Shown here in pieces: positions 10,678-22,646 of a stretch of DNA of 64,000 nt. The notes beneath the pieces are model-generated. The model was not told the DNA's origin. It made no database searches and saw only the letters and a program-made list of their open reading frames with translations. The number at the start of each line of letters is the position of its first letter. The first letter of the stretch is position 1. Position numbers and translations under genes: made by a program. Source of the stretch: Rhyacophila brunnea (taxonomy: Eukaryota > Arthropoda > Insecta > Trichoptera > Rhyacophilidae); assembly GCA_022495005.1 (NCBI GenBank), contig JAGYXB010000456.1, positions 1,550,001-1,614,000 of the forward strand, read 5' to 3'.

Positions 10678-10930
10678 AGGCCACGGTGGCCACGCGGCTT
10701 AAGCGTTGGACTATCACGCCGTGGGTCCCAGGTTCGAATCGTGGGTCTGGCAAGTACACATATTGTTTTTCAATTTGTGTGTGAGTCAGGGTATATACCT
10801 ATTAGGTTGAGCAAGTGGCTGACATCCATTTCTCGTAAAAAAAAAAGAAAATCTGTCAATACAAACCTCTACTCTGTGGAGGCCCATATGATCCTATTAG
10901 GATCGGAAATGGTCGGAATGTAGTCAATAA
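10678..10930 (+). mobile_element. tRNA-derived SINE, family 1, copy 1
   Basis: The head looks like a tRNA of Ser/Leu type: A-box-like TGGCCACGCGGCTTAAGCG and B-box GGTTCGAATC followed by GTGGGTCTGGCA. A tRNA-unrelated body follows with the landmarks ATTAGGTTGAG, TGACATCCATTTCTCGTAAA, CTCTGTGGAGGCCCATATGA and TATTAGGATCGG. The same order occurs at 28555-28775 (minus) and 60533-60740 (plus). It starts 8 bp after the hAT duplication. The Pol III boxes are internal. Activity is unknown. Confidence 0.88.
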
Positions 10931-11475
10931 ATTATTTATGAATGGATAAAAATAATAATCCTTCAGCATAATATATTTAATTGGCTATATAATTTTATTA
11001 AAATTTTTTTTAAAAGGGATGATATTATTAAATACAGTTATTTCTGGTGAAAGAAAACGAATGAAACTGATTTTGGGTGTAATACAATAATTCTGGAATC
11101 AATACATAAATTAAAAAGTATTATTGAACATACATCATTAATTGAGAAATTATTTTTTGCATATACCCACTAGAAACAATCATTTTAGAAAAAAATACGA
11201 CACCCGATGCGACTCTGTAACCGCTGGATTTGCGCCAGTGTGATTTTTCAATTAACTCACGACTCACGACTCACGACTCACGAGCATCCTACATAATAAC
11301 GACAATTTTAACTAATAGTTCTTACAATTAATGCTTATTAATATACAAACACCAATAACCAACATTATTAATGCAATTTGATAAACATTGAAGTGTTTGT
11401 TGACGATACATAACTTGAAAACACCTCAGATATAAAAAATCATATTTGAAAAAAATAATACGAATAATTAATACG
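10931..11475. repeat. Intergenic with a (ACTCACG)4 run
   Basis: Four exact copies of ACTCACG lie at 11255-11282. ATACCCACTAGAAA at about 11162 has an inverted match, TTTCTAGTGGGTAT, at about 11528, which may mark the edges of a decayed element. Nothing else was seen. Confidence 0.45.
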
Positions 11476-11479
11476 GTTA

Positions 11480-11640
11480 ATGCACAGATCGGCGTGACAC
11501 CAATGGTTATACGGGTTCAAATATGATTTTTTCTAGTGGGTATTTGAAGTTTTATCAAGTTATGTATGTTGAATATATGGAATGTTACATTCTCAAAATC
11601 TTGTTAAATATTCATTGAATGAAAGAAATGGTTTATTAAA
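11480..11640 (+). repeat. SINE family 2-like fragment
   Basis: A degenerate tRNA-like stretch (CCAATGGTTATACGGGTTCAA) is followed by ATGTATGTTGAATATATGGA, CATTCTCAAAATCTTGTTAA and ATATTCATTGAATG. The copy at 20920-21090 has the same tail (ATGTATGTTCAATAAAGAAT, TTTTAAAATCTTGTGAATAT). The boundaries are uncertain. Confidence 0.5.
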
Positions 11641-11809
11641 AAAAGAAGTGTTTGTTATTTTATATAAATTAATTTTTATAGGAATGTCTTATTTATTTAA
11701 CTTATCTAGCGGAAGCTGATTCGAGTAATAATAATTACATTCTACCCCAAAAAATTGACGAAGATCTCAGTTAATGTAAATTAAATAACATTTTCCAAAC
11801 TTCCTGCCA

Positions 11810-12157
11810 ATGAAAGGGTTTACTCTACATATAAACTTTACTGAAATAACGTTAAAACCACGTAACGGAAGCAACATCCACAAGAAAATTGTAAATAAGT
11901 GCATTTTGTCATCCCTAAGGGCCCTTTCCTGTGGTGACGTCACTCTTGGGTACAGTCGTGCTACAAACCGTAACCTCTACGCTGTAGACTCTTATGTCTA
12001 CGACCCTAGTAAAGTTGTTTCAAAAAGAACGTTAAAACAACTGTTATTTCTTTTTCAATATGTTTACTCTGCTATGCGGAAGTATTTTAAAAAATGGTTA
12101 CTGAGAATAATAATAAAATTGTACTATCCCCCTATTAGTGACTCAATAAATTGGTAA
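11810..12157 (+). CDS. Unrecognised 115-codon open frame
   Basis: A complete ATG-to-stop frame rich in basic residues near the end (RKYFKKWLLRIIIKLYYP). I recognise no domain, signal peptide or family. Nothing around it (no repeat terminus, no adjacent exon signal) supports expression. In this AT-rich, transposon-dominated context it is most likely a chance frame or an unidentified repeat. I list it only because it is one of the longest unexplained frames. Confidence 0.12.
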   Translation: MKGFTLHINFTEITLKPRNGSNIHKKIVNKCILSSLRALSCGDVTLGYSRATNRNLYAVDSYVYDPSKVVSKRTLKQLLFLFQYVYSAMRKYFKKWLLRIIIKLYYPPISDSINW

Positions 12158-12284
12158 GAAAGTGGATAAAGGGAGGAATATAACAAAAAATAATTAATAT
12201 AATATACAATTGGAAATTATATCGTCTACTTTCACCCAGTCACAACCCAGCATTGGGCTTACATTAAGTCCTGCCTATACTTAA

Positions 12285-12505
12285 CCATTATCGATAAAAA
12301 TATTCTTTTATCTATGAAATATCTAAAATTATGGATGGTTTAATAGTATAATTTTAGATATTTTATAGATAGACGAATATTGTTTGACTTTATCTATTAT
12401 GACTTAGTTTATTTAGGGTTTAATTGAATTTTAAAACTAAGAAACGCTTTCTACACATTGTAGTCTTACTTCAATGAAAACAAATACATACGCTGACTGA
12501 AAAAG
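12285..12505. repeat. Truncated copy of the 582-bp hAT MITE family
   Basis: This shares the central and one distal part of the element at 27948-28529: TATCTATGAAATATCTAAAA, the inverted TTAGATATTTTATAGATAGA, TAGGGTTTAATTG, CATTGTAGTCTTA and CAATGAAAACAAATACATA. Both terminal repeats are missing. The copy stops where the non-LTR fragment at 12510 begins. Confidence 0.65.
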
Positions 12506-12509
12506 TTTT

Positions 12510-12757
12510 TTCTTTCACTCTTTCACGCCCCGGCATCGGGATCATTTGCATAGGGAAATCACAAGTTCGCGCCACTTCCCTAGGTCCATCGCACAACTCT
12601 TCCGCCTCCCGCCATGCCAGACCTGCAGCGCGTAGATCGCTTTTGTAGCACCGCTGCAGGGTGAGGGAGGGTTGGTCACGGCGATGGAACCCTTGAGGCT
12701 GTGCCACAAGGGTACGAAGTGCTCTGAAGGCATCCGAAACACATGTCCCAGCCAAAA
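12510..12757 (-). pseudogene. Non-LTR retrotransposon 3' end (family C)
   Basis: Minus-strand frames give LGHVFRMPSE-like sequence, then PSLTLQRCYKSDLRAAGLAW, REAEELCDGP and GKWRELVISLCK, split between two frames. They match the family C copies at 31070-31571 and 49690-50320. It ends with CGGGGCGTGAAAGAGTGAAAG-like sequence on the minus strand. Only the extreme C-terminus survives. Confidence 0.8.
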
Positions 12758-12759
12758 TT

Positions 12760-13840
12760 AAATAGACGACGCGTTTACTTGAAGTATAAATCTACCAAGA
12801 AAGTGTGAATTGTATGAATATATTTTTATCTCTCAGCATTCCCAGTCATCTGTGAAACTATTCTGAGAGTATTCAATCATTTGTTTTCCTTCACGACCCG
12901 ATTTAAATAAACGCTTCCTTTATTTGCGTGTAAATTTATTTTTTAAATTTACGATTTGAATTAACATGTATATTTTCTCTTACCTTATCACTTATAATAC
13001 GGCGTCTCCCCGTCTCGCTTTCTCCTACACATTTATATATGCATCTCATTAAAATATAGTTTACACAGTACTGGCATTGGTTACGTGGAGGCCTGAGGTG
13101 CTAACGGGTTTGGAAGACTCCCTGTGACAATTGTTCTTGTTCGACAAACGGCCGTTGGTTATTCTTTGATTGATTTCTTACACTCAAATTGTGAAAAACA
13201 CGTTTTGTTGGAAGATTTTGGTACTTTTTAACCAATTATTTGCCTCATCTGCTACGTGGTTTACGTCTGTCAATATAATATGACATAATGTATGCAGGTA
13301 TTATAATTTTGTGAACTTGAGTCAGGTCAATACTTTAAGTTCGATGGTGGGTACTTAATTTATAACAATATTATTTTTTAAATACTTACTTTGTAATCAG
13401 ATGTATGCGGGTTTGAGTCCTGCCCGGCACCAATATTTGCAACCAAACTATTTTCTATAATATGTATTTATCTGAGTATCCTAAAATAGTTTCATTAAAA
13501 TTTACTAGTTTAAACGAAAATTTAATTGCCCTATCCGACGGAAAATAATTATTCTGTAATAAAATTGATCAATTTATTACGGCAGTATAATTTAGAATTA
13601 GAATAAATGGGAATGTATGGGTGCAAGAATTGATTGTGTAGATGTTGCCAGCTGCCAAATAAACAGATACTTACGCGATTTTTATTATACACTAGCTGAA
13701 GTACCCGGCTTCGCACAGGGTCGCTTCGTGGTTATATTTATCTTAGATATTTAAAAAATAATAAGAGGTACTTAATTATTTTTTTAATATTAAAATATCT
13801 GTGTAATACAATATGGCAATATGAAAATAATTTACAGTTT
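12760..13840. other. Intergenic with two repeat-like scraps
   Basis: GGGTTTGAGTCCTGCCC at about 13410 resembles a tRNA B-box and T-arm, a possible SINE relic. CTAGCTGAAGTACCCGGCTT at about 13692 resembles a repeat end widespread in insect genomes. Neither has clear boundaries. The rest shows nothing. Confidence 0.4.
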
Positions 13841-13844
13841 TAGC

Positions 13845-14250
13845 GTCCCGTCGTTTATCAATTCAACAAATTCCTCTCGAATTTATAGGAAAGCGCTCTA
13901 TAGAATTTTCGGCATTGGTTGCAAAAGGGTTTCGTATCGTGTCGCATTTATTGTATGAAAGTACTGATGAAATTTCTTTTGCAGCAAAGTTAAATGTTTT
14001 TGAGACGGATCCAAAATTAATTGCTTGTTTTCAATGGTGGTTTGGTAGTTCCTTTGGAACATTTGTAGAGATACTTATTTTAACTCCTTCTGTCAAAGTT
14101 CCATTTTATTTTTGACTTCTTCTAATTTATCAGAGCACGTCAATATATTTTCATTCTGACCTTGCATTGTTTTATTAATGTACGAAAATTTGGCTATTGC
14201 ACCGCGGCACACCTAGCATCGTCTCGCGGCACACCGGTTGCGGAGCACTG
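13845..14250 (-). pseudogene. hAT transposase relic with one terminus
   Basis: Read on the minus strand, the element would start CAGTGCTCCGCAACCGGTGT at 14250, a typical hAT end, with GGTGTGCCGCG repeated 32 bp further in. Inside, 14130-13845 reads QTTIENKQLILDPSQKHL, TLLQKKFHQYFH and NATRYETLLQPMP in one frame. This resembles the segment near N-x-x-R-Y-x-W/L-x-x-x-P of ZBED5-like transposases. The opposite end and any 8-bp duplication were not found, so the copy is truncated. Confidence 0.6.
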
Positions 14251-14638
14251 ACTTAAGCGACGGAAAGCTATGAGAAGCCCGCACACGCCCGCTGTCGAGA
14301 TGTAGATGAGCTTATTGATTGTCTGGTAACAATAACACTGGGGATTAGGAGGTGGGTGAGGAGATACGGAGTGAAATGGGAACATAAATGGCCCAACCAT
14401 ATACATTTGAAAATAAATTGTTATATATAGACATCAATATTTATTTGTTTACGGGCAGATGTATGTTTGCCTGAATGGATATTTCATTTCTTCATGTCTT
14501 CCTGTGGAGTGACTTTTTCTCCACATAAAATATTCGTCACTTTTGAATTAGCTTTGTTTTGTATTACTTTTTTATATTAAGTAGATATTATTTGCTTAGC
14601 TTTCTCATGGGGACTTTTATTAAATACATCAATTTAAA
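14251..14638. other. Intergenic, nothing recognised
   Basis: No gene or bounded repeat is visible here. Confidence 0.5.
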
Positions 14639-14775
14639 CTCAGTCAAAGCACACTTGAGTGCGGGACCTTAGTCTTCGAAAACTTTACTGCTCCTGAGAC
14701 ATTCACATCAAACGTAGGGCCTCGTGACACGCTTGATTAAGACCGATTGTGGTGCGGGGAGGATTGGTTTGGTGG
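14639..14775 (-). repeat. Dispersed repeat R1, copy 1 (minus)
   Basis: On the minus strand this reads CCAAACCAATCCTCCCCGCA, CGGTCTTAATCAAGCGTGTC, ACGAGGCCCTACG, GACTAAGGTC and CTTTGACTGAG. The order matches R1 copies at 48624-48850 and 62432-62672. No TIR, RT or tRNA head was found. Confidence 0.7.
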
Positions 14776-15861
14776 GATCGAAATGAGATCGAAAAATGGG
14801 ATAATACAAAATATTAGATGAAAAGTTACGTGTTTGTTTGTCTAATTAAGTACCACGTTTTGACGCAAATCTTTCTTAAAATCAATTACATCCATCTCCA
14901 TATAAATACAAATAAAATAAACAATATTATTATTGTCGATACTAAGATTTTTTTATTTATATTAATAAAGTATATTTTAATAATATTTCAAGGTGCCACG
15001 AGCAAATTCCCCTTCGCCAGTTTACTGTAAGATAAAAAAAAATGGCAGTCACTCCTCAACAAGGATAATATTATGTAATATCATTGAGATGAAATTATTA
15101 CAGATCCTTTTTTCAAAGGAATACAATTTAATAATTACAAGGTTGAATCAAAACATATTGAATATATATCTGAGATGTAATAAAATTAGTCTTATTTTGT
15201 TTGTTTCTCGTATTCTTAGATCGTCCTTCGATTCGGTGTCAAGTTTTATTCTGTTTACGACATTTCACATATAAAAAAACAACGGAATGGTCAAATATCC
15301 CATTTCAAGGATCAATTCTTTGAAGATCTTTTAAAGCTTTTCCTTTTTTGAAATATTTCTCTCATGTGCTTACATTTTATAAATAATTGAAGGATTATAC
15401 TTTAAAGCATATAATTTTGTAAAACATTATAAAACAGTAGATATTATGTACATTCAAGTCACCTCAATACTACAACTAGATAACTCTAATTTGGCCATTG
15501 TTGGGAAAATGAAATTTAAACTTTACTTGATTAACATAAATCTAGGTTATAATTTATTACCTATTTAAAATTAAAATAGAAAATTGTCCTTGTCTAATTG
15601 GATAATGTTCAATGATATGAAAAATATTGTAGATACATAATTTTATTTATTTATGCATTTATGATTTTAAAGTTATCTACAATAAACAAACACAAACTTA
15701 ATACAATACCATAAACTTCTGACTTACCTAGTTTTATCATTTTGTAGAGAAGGAAATGTAGAATCATATTCAATAGCTATCTCAAAAACAGTGAAAATCA
15801 AGTTATTTAGTTGTAGTATAGAGGCGAAAATATATACATATAGTATGATGATAACAACGTA
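14776..15861. other. AT-rich intergenic, nothing recognised
   Basis: The 70- and 93-codon frames (14818-15030 and 14993-15274) are low-complexity I/L/N-rich translations and are not supported. Confidence 0.55.
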
Positions 15862-16087
15862 CTATTTCTTTTATTTTGTTAACTGTCAATTCATGGTGGA
15901 ACTGCATTGTATTGTTGTTTTTATTTAATAAAACGCAAATTTTTTGTAGTACTTATTCCACTTTTAATCAATAGATTAGGACCGGTTGCGTCCGCCTTAG
16001 AGTTATGGAGTTGAAAATGTCCCTCTGAGACGGACAAAACCGGTCCTAATCTATTGATTAAAAGTGGAATTAGTACTACAAAAAAAA
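15862..16087. mobile_element. Foldback element of the CCGGTCCTAAT family
   Basis: The inner arms are close reverse complements: TTGTAGTACTTATTCCACTT, then ATTAGGACCGGTTGCGTCCG, against CGGACAAAACCGGTCCTAAT and AAGTGGAATTAGTACTACAA. They meet around 16005. The left arm extends outward as TCTTTTATTTTGTTAACTGT. The right arm is shorter, so the copy is truncated on that side. Related copies lie at 40062-40629, 43580-43950 and 1808-1905. No coding capacity. Confidence 0.85.
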
Positions 16088-18264
16088 CTCCAACTAGAAA
16101 ACTGATAGTTAATTTTAATCAGCTATAATAATAATATATAAAAGCCTAGAAAAAATGCTCGCGAGAAATACGAAACTAAAAAGTTAATAATATTCCCAAA
16201 CAGGGGTCCACGAAATGCTGACTTCGTAAAATCTTGCAATTAAAAAATATAACTTGAAACCATTTGGTAATCACAAAGTTCGTGACCAATTCTAAAATAC
16301 TACAGTGTTTTGAAATTTTAGGTTAGATATTGTGTTATTATTGAAGTAGCAAAAGTTTTACTTGGAAGGTACATTTTTGTAGCAACAAGAAATAGAGTAA
16401 TAAAAAATGTGGTATCAGTGGTCATTATTCAATGAATATATGATTCAATTATTCTGCATAAGAATTGTCGTTAGATATATATAGTAGGAGGCGATATTTT
16501 GAGTGTACACGAGTATTTTGTGAGGTAGGGGTTCAGCGAGTTTTTACAAAATGTTTGGGAATGATATAGGTAGATAGACAATGGTTGGATCATGACAAAC
16601 GCTCGTCTACTGGAACCTCTCCTCACCACCGCATCACTGCTACTACATTATCGTATCAATATTTGGCCACGTGTTTTTTTCGACTGATACGTGGTGTAAA
16701 TGAGAACTCTGCCATTCTATCTTAGATATTGAGAGCATCAGTTATTTGTTCTATCAAGTTTGTGATGCCAATTTCGAAGGCAATAACTCTGTTCAACCAA
16801 ATTGCTTCGGATATTGATATATTCCACCTACCTGAGGATGAGTATAGGTGGGCGTCGTTTTATAAATTCTTAAAATTGATGTGCTTCCGTGCTTTATATT
16901 TTTTTGGAATTTTTGTAGCTTTACTTTTTATACTGTTTTTATGGTAAATACTGCATAAATTTCTTTCCTTTTAAGCCTGTTTTTAATACTATTTCTTTGT
17001 GAACGTCTTAAATATATAATTTGTAATGTAATAAATTTGAATAATGAGTTATTACAAGTGCGTACATCTTGTAATAACTTCGAAACCTTTTAAGATACTG
17101 ACAAGAAACTACTATATTACTAATGAATTACCTATCTATTCGTTTCATTAATAACTCAATAATAATTGTAAAAAAAGCTATATAAAAAGTAGGTATACAA
17201 TATTAATTGTTTTTTGAAGCCACTGTTCAGTTCCAATTAAACTTACCAAGAAAGCTCATTCTATAGCAATTTTATACCATAGAGTTTTATCTATTTCTAT
17301 TAACTAATATTCATCTTGGAAACTGCGTAAAGTTCATGAAATAATATTGATTAATATATAGCTGTTCACAGAATCAAATTGAAGAAATCCTCTTAAAGGT
17401 GCTCTACTTTCATTAAATACCGTCTGGAGTACAGATTTTTATAAGTATGAAAATTGAATTAAGCTTTTTTGATTTCATATACCTACAAGCGACACTCTAT
17501 TCTGTTTCATTTTGCTGGACTGACTTGAAAGGGGTTTATTAAGTTTCAAGTCGTTCATAGATAACTCTTAAGAAGTCATAATATTTCAGCGAATAGACTA
17601 CTTTTCTGAAGAAAAAAAAATATATTTTTCTTATTCTTCGTCGTCGCAAAAAAAAAAAACGAAAAGGTATGAACGAACAATTTTGAATATAATATTTATT
17701 CTTTTAAGTTGAGACATTGATATATGAAAATAGCTGAATTTTCTATTTTAGATTCATTTGCAGATGTTTTTGAACTTGCCAAAGGTACCTACACTAATTA
17801 TAATTAATTAATAATAATTCTGATAGACACGCTTTTGAGGCATTTCCAAGTTCAACACAGTATGTATTTCCAAATCAAAAAAAATACTTGTTTTATTAAG
17901 ATTTGGATAGATAGATAGTTACCAAAAGTTATAAGGTATATCACCATCCTGAACTATAAATAGTATTATTTCGAAAAATTGCAGTTTTGTATTGATTATA
18001 CTGTCTTATCTAAATAAAATTTTATTTTGCAAATATTCATCAAAATTTTGTCTTACAATACTAACTACAATCGATACTTTTTCTTTTTAACTTACTACAT
18101 CAACACAACTGTCAGACGTTGTTTTTTATCTACCTCATCTTAAATACTCTGTACATTACTTTTATAGCTTGGTTTATTGAGACTAAAATCTTTGTATTCA
18201 AACTTTTAAACGGATACGTTTCTTATGTAATTTATTTTGATGGAATGATTGTGATGGTGAATAT
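16088..18264. other. AT-rich intergenic, about 2.2 kb
   Basis: No gene, RNA or bounded repeat is recognised. Short frames at 16729 and 18119 are hydrophobic AT-rich translations without family features. Confidence 0.5.
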
Positions 18265-18352
18265 GTTAGGATGCCAGGCACTGACCTTTTATGCTGTTGA
18301 GGCTAGCTCCGTGGTATGCTTGTACTATCGCTTGAGCGGTATTATTTGTTGA
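18265..18352 (+). repeat. Dispersed repeat D, copy 2
   Basis: TTAGGATGCCAGGCACTGAC, then TTTTATGCTGTTGAGGCTAG and CTCCGTGGTATGC, parallel repeat D at 2770 and 24505. The following 200 bp is relatively GC-rich and might extend it. Confidence 0.5.
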
Positions 18353-18599
18353 GTTACCCGGTGCGCTTGCCGGTACACTTTTGATGAATGGTATGATAAA
18401 TGAGGTTAATTAATGACAAGAGCTGGTATCACGGCTTATCAGGTATTCAGAATTATCGCTTGGACGACGGTCACACTATATCAATTTTACCCGGCCTTGG
18501 TCCACGACTAACTTCTGAATCAGTATGCTCTTTGAATTACTCGCGACCGTCTAGCTGTAACAAGCCTACAACGCGCCCGCTGTCTTGAAGTAACTTGAA

Positions 18600-19583
18600 T
18601 TAACTAAATGTTATTCAGTCACGGTTTACTGATGACCCGTAACTGCTGGTCGCCCTGACTTGCGACAATAAAAAGGGATTTGAGGTAGTAGGGAAATAAA
18701 GGGATGAAGCGACGATAATTTTGCTGACCACAAACTATTATTTTTCACGTAATACAATTCCAAAATGGTGATATAATATTATAATAATATTGTAATTCTT
18801 TCTTACAAATTGAAACTTAATAATATTAAGTTTACATATTATGTCGGAGATTGATTTTCAGAATAGCAATGTGGTTAATTGGTTTAATTTGATTATCTTT
18901 AATTTATGATTTAATCAGGACATTTTTTTACAATACATTTAGTTTTACGTTACTTTTTGACCCCCGAGTTCACGTGGAGTCAAATAATGAGACGCTTTTT
19001 TGAAAATTAACTTTAATTAATCACAATTTTGCGTGTTGCGCAATTCATATTTCATCTGACGTATTACTTCATTACCAAAAATTATGTAAATAGGTTCACC
19101 ATTTTAACATTATTTAAGAGGTAGATTATTTGACTATTGTATTAATTTGTACATTGTTTCCACTAACGTGAGCTGAGTTTATATTAGATATTGTTTTATA
19201 AATTCTTACACAAAACACAAAATGATAAAAACAACTTTTTAATTAGACTTTGGAGTTCTATTGAATTCGTACCACTGACGCAATTTCGAATCGATTGCGT
19301 ATTTCGTGGCTGTCCTTTTCCAAGTTATGCATAACTTCGACGAATCTAGAAAAAATTAATTTAATGCTTTTTATTTCTTCCAGATGTTGTGAAAGTCTTC
19401 ATCTCAAATAATGACGTCTCGCCATGAAAAAGTTTAATAAATTAACGTCATTGGCGTCATTTTTTTTTTTTTTTTGCGAAAATGATAAACTTTTACCAAC
19501 TGAGAATATAAGGTGATAATTTTCTTTTGCCGTTTGCGTACGTACTTTGAAACTCAGGCCTATAGTATTTCAATACCGTAGTG
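18600..19583. other. Intergenic with a 19-base poly-T
   Basis: A homopolymer T run lies near 19458-19476. Otherwise nothing was recognised. Confidence 0.5.
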
Positions 19584-20495
19584 CAAGGGTAGGCAAACCG
19601 CGGCTCGCGAGCCACATGTGGGGCTCTTTGCCAAATTCCTAATTCACAATTTTTACAAAAACTTTTGCAAAATTCACAATTTTTATTTTTTATCATGGAT
19701 TTGTACACTTATTATACTTTTCTATTTTTTCCTCCATGATGGTTGATGCGAAAAGGTATGATTGTTGTTGTTTTAAATCCGCCCATTGTAAAAGTCGACA
19801 AATCAAATTTTTCTCCATTTGATATTGACACGAGTACTTTTGTAATACAATTTTATTGGTGGATTTAACAAGCAAAGAGTTATGGAGCTCCAAATTTGTA
19901 GGTCTTGCCACCAAAATTGAGGATTTGGAGAAAGAAAAATGCAATTTAATTTCACAACACAAGTGGAGCGCTCTAAAAGATTGACATAAGGAAGATACTA
20001 CGATTTTTAATACCTTCGTAGAATAGCTTTCCTAACTCTTATATTTCCTGTCTACATAATATGTATGTGAACAATCATTTTCAAATATGAACAATATAAA
20101 AAGCATTTGGAGAAGCCAAATAACTGATGAAAATTTGGATTCACGCCTGAAATTAAAAACTACAAGTTATATACCAAACATACATAAACTCTACAAATAA
20201 ATGCAAGGAAGGTAGGCCATTGTTCACATAAGTTTTAAGGAATGCGTGAAAATTGTATGTAATTCATATTCTGTAAAAATTAAATTTATAATTTCAACAA
20301 TAAAAACATATATTTATGTTAGTTTTATTCGGGAAATCTTCTTCATTTAATAAATAAACACTAATAAAGTGTAATTAATTCATTTAAATAAATCATATTT
20401 ATAAAAATATACGTAAAGTATGGCTCTCGAAATTTTTTTAAACCGTTGTGCCACTCATATTTAGCTCCTTTGGTCCAAAAGTTTGCCGACTCCTG
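19584..20495 (+). mobile_element. hAT element, 912 bp, TSD CCGTAGTG
   Basis: The ends are CAAGGGTAGGCAAACCGCGG and AAAAGTTTGCCGACTCCTG. The inverted match is imperfect (CAAGGGTAGGCAAAC against CAGGAGTCGGCAAAC). CCGTAGTG occurs on both sides (19576-19583 and 20496-20503), which fixes the boundaries. It contains a plus-strand hAT C-terminal remnant and is otherwise AT-rich. The overlapping minus-strand frame at 19693-19962 lacks family features. Confidence 0.92.
20063..20194 (+). pseudogene. hAT transposase extreme C-terminus
   Basis: The reading VCEQSFSNMNNIKSIWRSQI, then TDENLDSRLKLKTTSYIPNI, matches the hAT C-terminal dimerisation block (C-E-Q-x-F-S-x-M-x-x-I-K...L-T-D-E-x-L-x-x-x-L-x-x-x-T-S-Y-x-P). 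It sits at the expected place near the right end of the 912-bp element. Upstream coding is shifted or stopped. Not functional. Confidence 0.85.
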
Positions 20496-20564
20496 CCGTA
20501 GTGTAATTTAGCACACCACATAATTATTAGAGAAAAAAAAATGAAAAACGGAAAATAGAAAATG

Positions 20565-20660
20565 GACGGGACTCGAACTCATTTATCGGTTTCCTGCAAA
20601 TGTGATATTACAATTAAGTTCTTGCCCCATAATCGAGATAATCACGACAAAATTAATCAA
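20565..20660 (-). repeat. tRNA-like sequence, probable SINE relic
   Basis: On the minus strand a B-box/T-arm-like GAGTTCGAGTCCCGTCC follows an anticodon-domain-sized segment with ATGGGGCAAGAACTTAATTG. I could not form a complete cloverleaf by eye. More likely SINE-derived than a functional tRNA gene. Confidence 0.4.
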
Positions 20661-20919
20661 TCACTATGAGTCCGAGGTGTTTCTTCGAGAGCAAATTTCA
20701 GTAATATTGGAGACTATTTCTTTTATTACCAATAAGTACTTATCTTAATTCCTATATGGCGATTGGCTCAAATTTTAACGTTAATCTGCAAGAGTAGGTA
20801 CCTACTTGCATTTCTTAATATCTTTTAAACTGTTTTTCATTTAATGAATAATACACAATATTTAAGAATCCAGCATTCCTTATTGAGCACGCTAACCTAG
20901 GAGACGCATATTTGTTGAT

Positions 20920-21090
20920 TAATTTAGTCGTAATTAGGAATGTTGTTAGTGGCTAAATTGGTAAAGCACAATGGTCGGGATACGATGGATGCAGGTTTGA
21001 TTTCTGAGGTATTTCGAAGTATGTATGTTCAATAAAGAATGCCACATTTTAAAATCTTGTGAATATTTAATAAAAATAGTTCTATCAAAT
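20920..21090 (+). mobile_element. tRNA-derived SINE, family 2, copy 1
   Basis: The head is TAGTCGTAATTAGGAATGTT, then an A-box-like TTAGTGGCTAAATTGGTAAA, an internal GATGGATGCAGG and a decayed B-box GGTTTGATTTC. The tail is ATGTATGTTCAATAAAGAAT and AAAATCTTGTGAATATTTAA. The head is shared with the copy at 33023-33180. The tail is shared with 11480-11640. Confidence 0.65.
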
Positions 21091-22233
21091 AATATTGATT
21101 GTGTTTGCAAAATCAGAACGTAATATACAATAATTTTAGATAGGTATCTACTAACTTTTCTAGAAAATCACTTGTATAGAAATAAAAATGTCTTTTTGTA
21201 CCTTTTTCATTAGCTCTATAATCCAATGTACCTAAATAAATCTTATTGTAGAGTTTCGAAGACATTTTTTTCGTGAAATAATTATAAGCCATTTTTTCAG
21301 TATATTGTTTTCATGCCCACGATCCAAACATATGAATTTCCCAGGCGCAAAATTTGAGCCACTGTTTCACAAGCTAACTTTTTGCTACTTTTCCAACGTA
21401 CCTATTATTATTATCGAAACTAATTCTAAATTTAATTAAATATTATTATACGGAATGTGAAGCTTTTAATCGTTATTGAATCGTAAATAGTTTTGTTTCC
21501 ATATCTATTACCCATATCAAAATATTTTAACAGACTGGTCAAAGTATTCCCATCGTAAAAAGTATAAACAAAAAATATTTTATCTCATTCCATTCGATCT
21601 ATAATACATCACTGGCAACACCGTAGGTATAAACAAACGACAATCAAACTTCTTCTTGTTTTACGATATTTCTTTTGTTCGAAATTTGACATTGTGTGAC
21701 ATAGGGCTAGTTCCCCGCACCCCCATCCACTTAGATAGATTGCGAACAGTAAAAAGGCTGTTGTAGTATAATGTAAAAATAAACATTGTTAGAAAAGTTG
21801 TGTAAATGAATATGTTGGGAATATTATGTTAAAAATCATGTCCGATAAATTGTACGAAGGAAAACTGACCAAAACCACCAGGCTGATTAAAAAATGGAAA
21901 TACGACATTTTTTGAGGCGAATGAAATTGCCATCAATCAGTACATTGTCTGAATTGTTTTGAATGAATTAATATTATATGACTTATGAGTTGTGATACAT
22001 ATAAAAAAAATATAATCTAAGTACTATAAACATTAAGATTGACTAAAATCTAAGAAAGTACATACTCAACGTAATTATTACAATTAATTTTTAATATCAC
22101 CTGATTTAATAGTTTAATCCATGTGAAATATCTTAAATAAATTATGGTAGGTAGTTATTTATTAAATTCGTATAAATTATTGTTTCGGCAAAATACTACT
22201 GGACTAAAACTTGACCTGATGGTTTCGGCTATT
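21091..22233. other. AT-rich intergenic, nothing recognised
   Basis: No gene or repeat boundary was found. Confidence 0.5.
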
Positions 22234-22646
22234 TTACAACGTTTTTTTTAGCTCATATTCTTATTTGTCCGGTAGTTCTTTGTCCGGTACAAATCTTACA
22301 ATCAATTTTTAACTAACTTCCCGACTAGCTAGACATTTGAAACTTTTAGAATATATCCGAACACAATGCCAATGCATTTTTTAAATACTTTTAGCCATCT
22401 TTAAGTAGAATTGAATTCATTTTCAATTAATTCTGTTTTTTATGAAAAGTTATTTCGACACCATTATTGGTTGTTAGGGGACTGGGGTCCTAGCAACTAA
22501 ATTATTAATATATATGTGCGTTACTATGGAAATCAATATGACATGTCAAGTACAAATTTTTTTGATCGCTTAAGCTAGTCAAGTTTATAATATGGTTCAA
22601 CAGAATTTAAAAACGTTGTATATAAAAAGTTCTGTTTATCTTGTAA
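22234..22646 (+). repeat. Dispersed repeat E, copy 1
   Basis: This starts TTACAACGTTTTT and ends AAAACGTTGT...ATCTTGTAA, so short inverted words lie near both ends. Landmarks shared with 36566-37006 and 37859-38322: TTGTCCGGTAGTTCTTTGTC, CTTCCCGACTAGCTAGACAT, GATGCCAATGCATTTTTTAA-like sequence, ATTATTGGTTGTTAGGGG and CTAAATTATTAATATATA. Non-coding and probably a MITE. The target duplication is unclear. Confidence 0.8.

Noticed and set aside
10678..10760. Functional tRNA gene
   Set aside because: The tRNA-like head continues directly into a body repeated at two other loci, and the acceptor stem does not close. It is a SINE.
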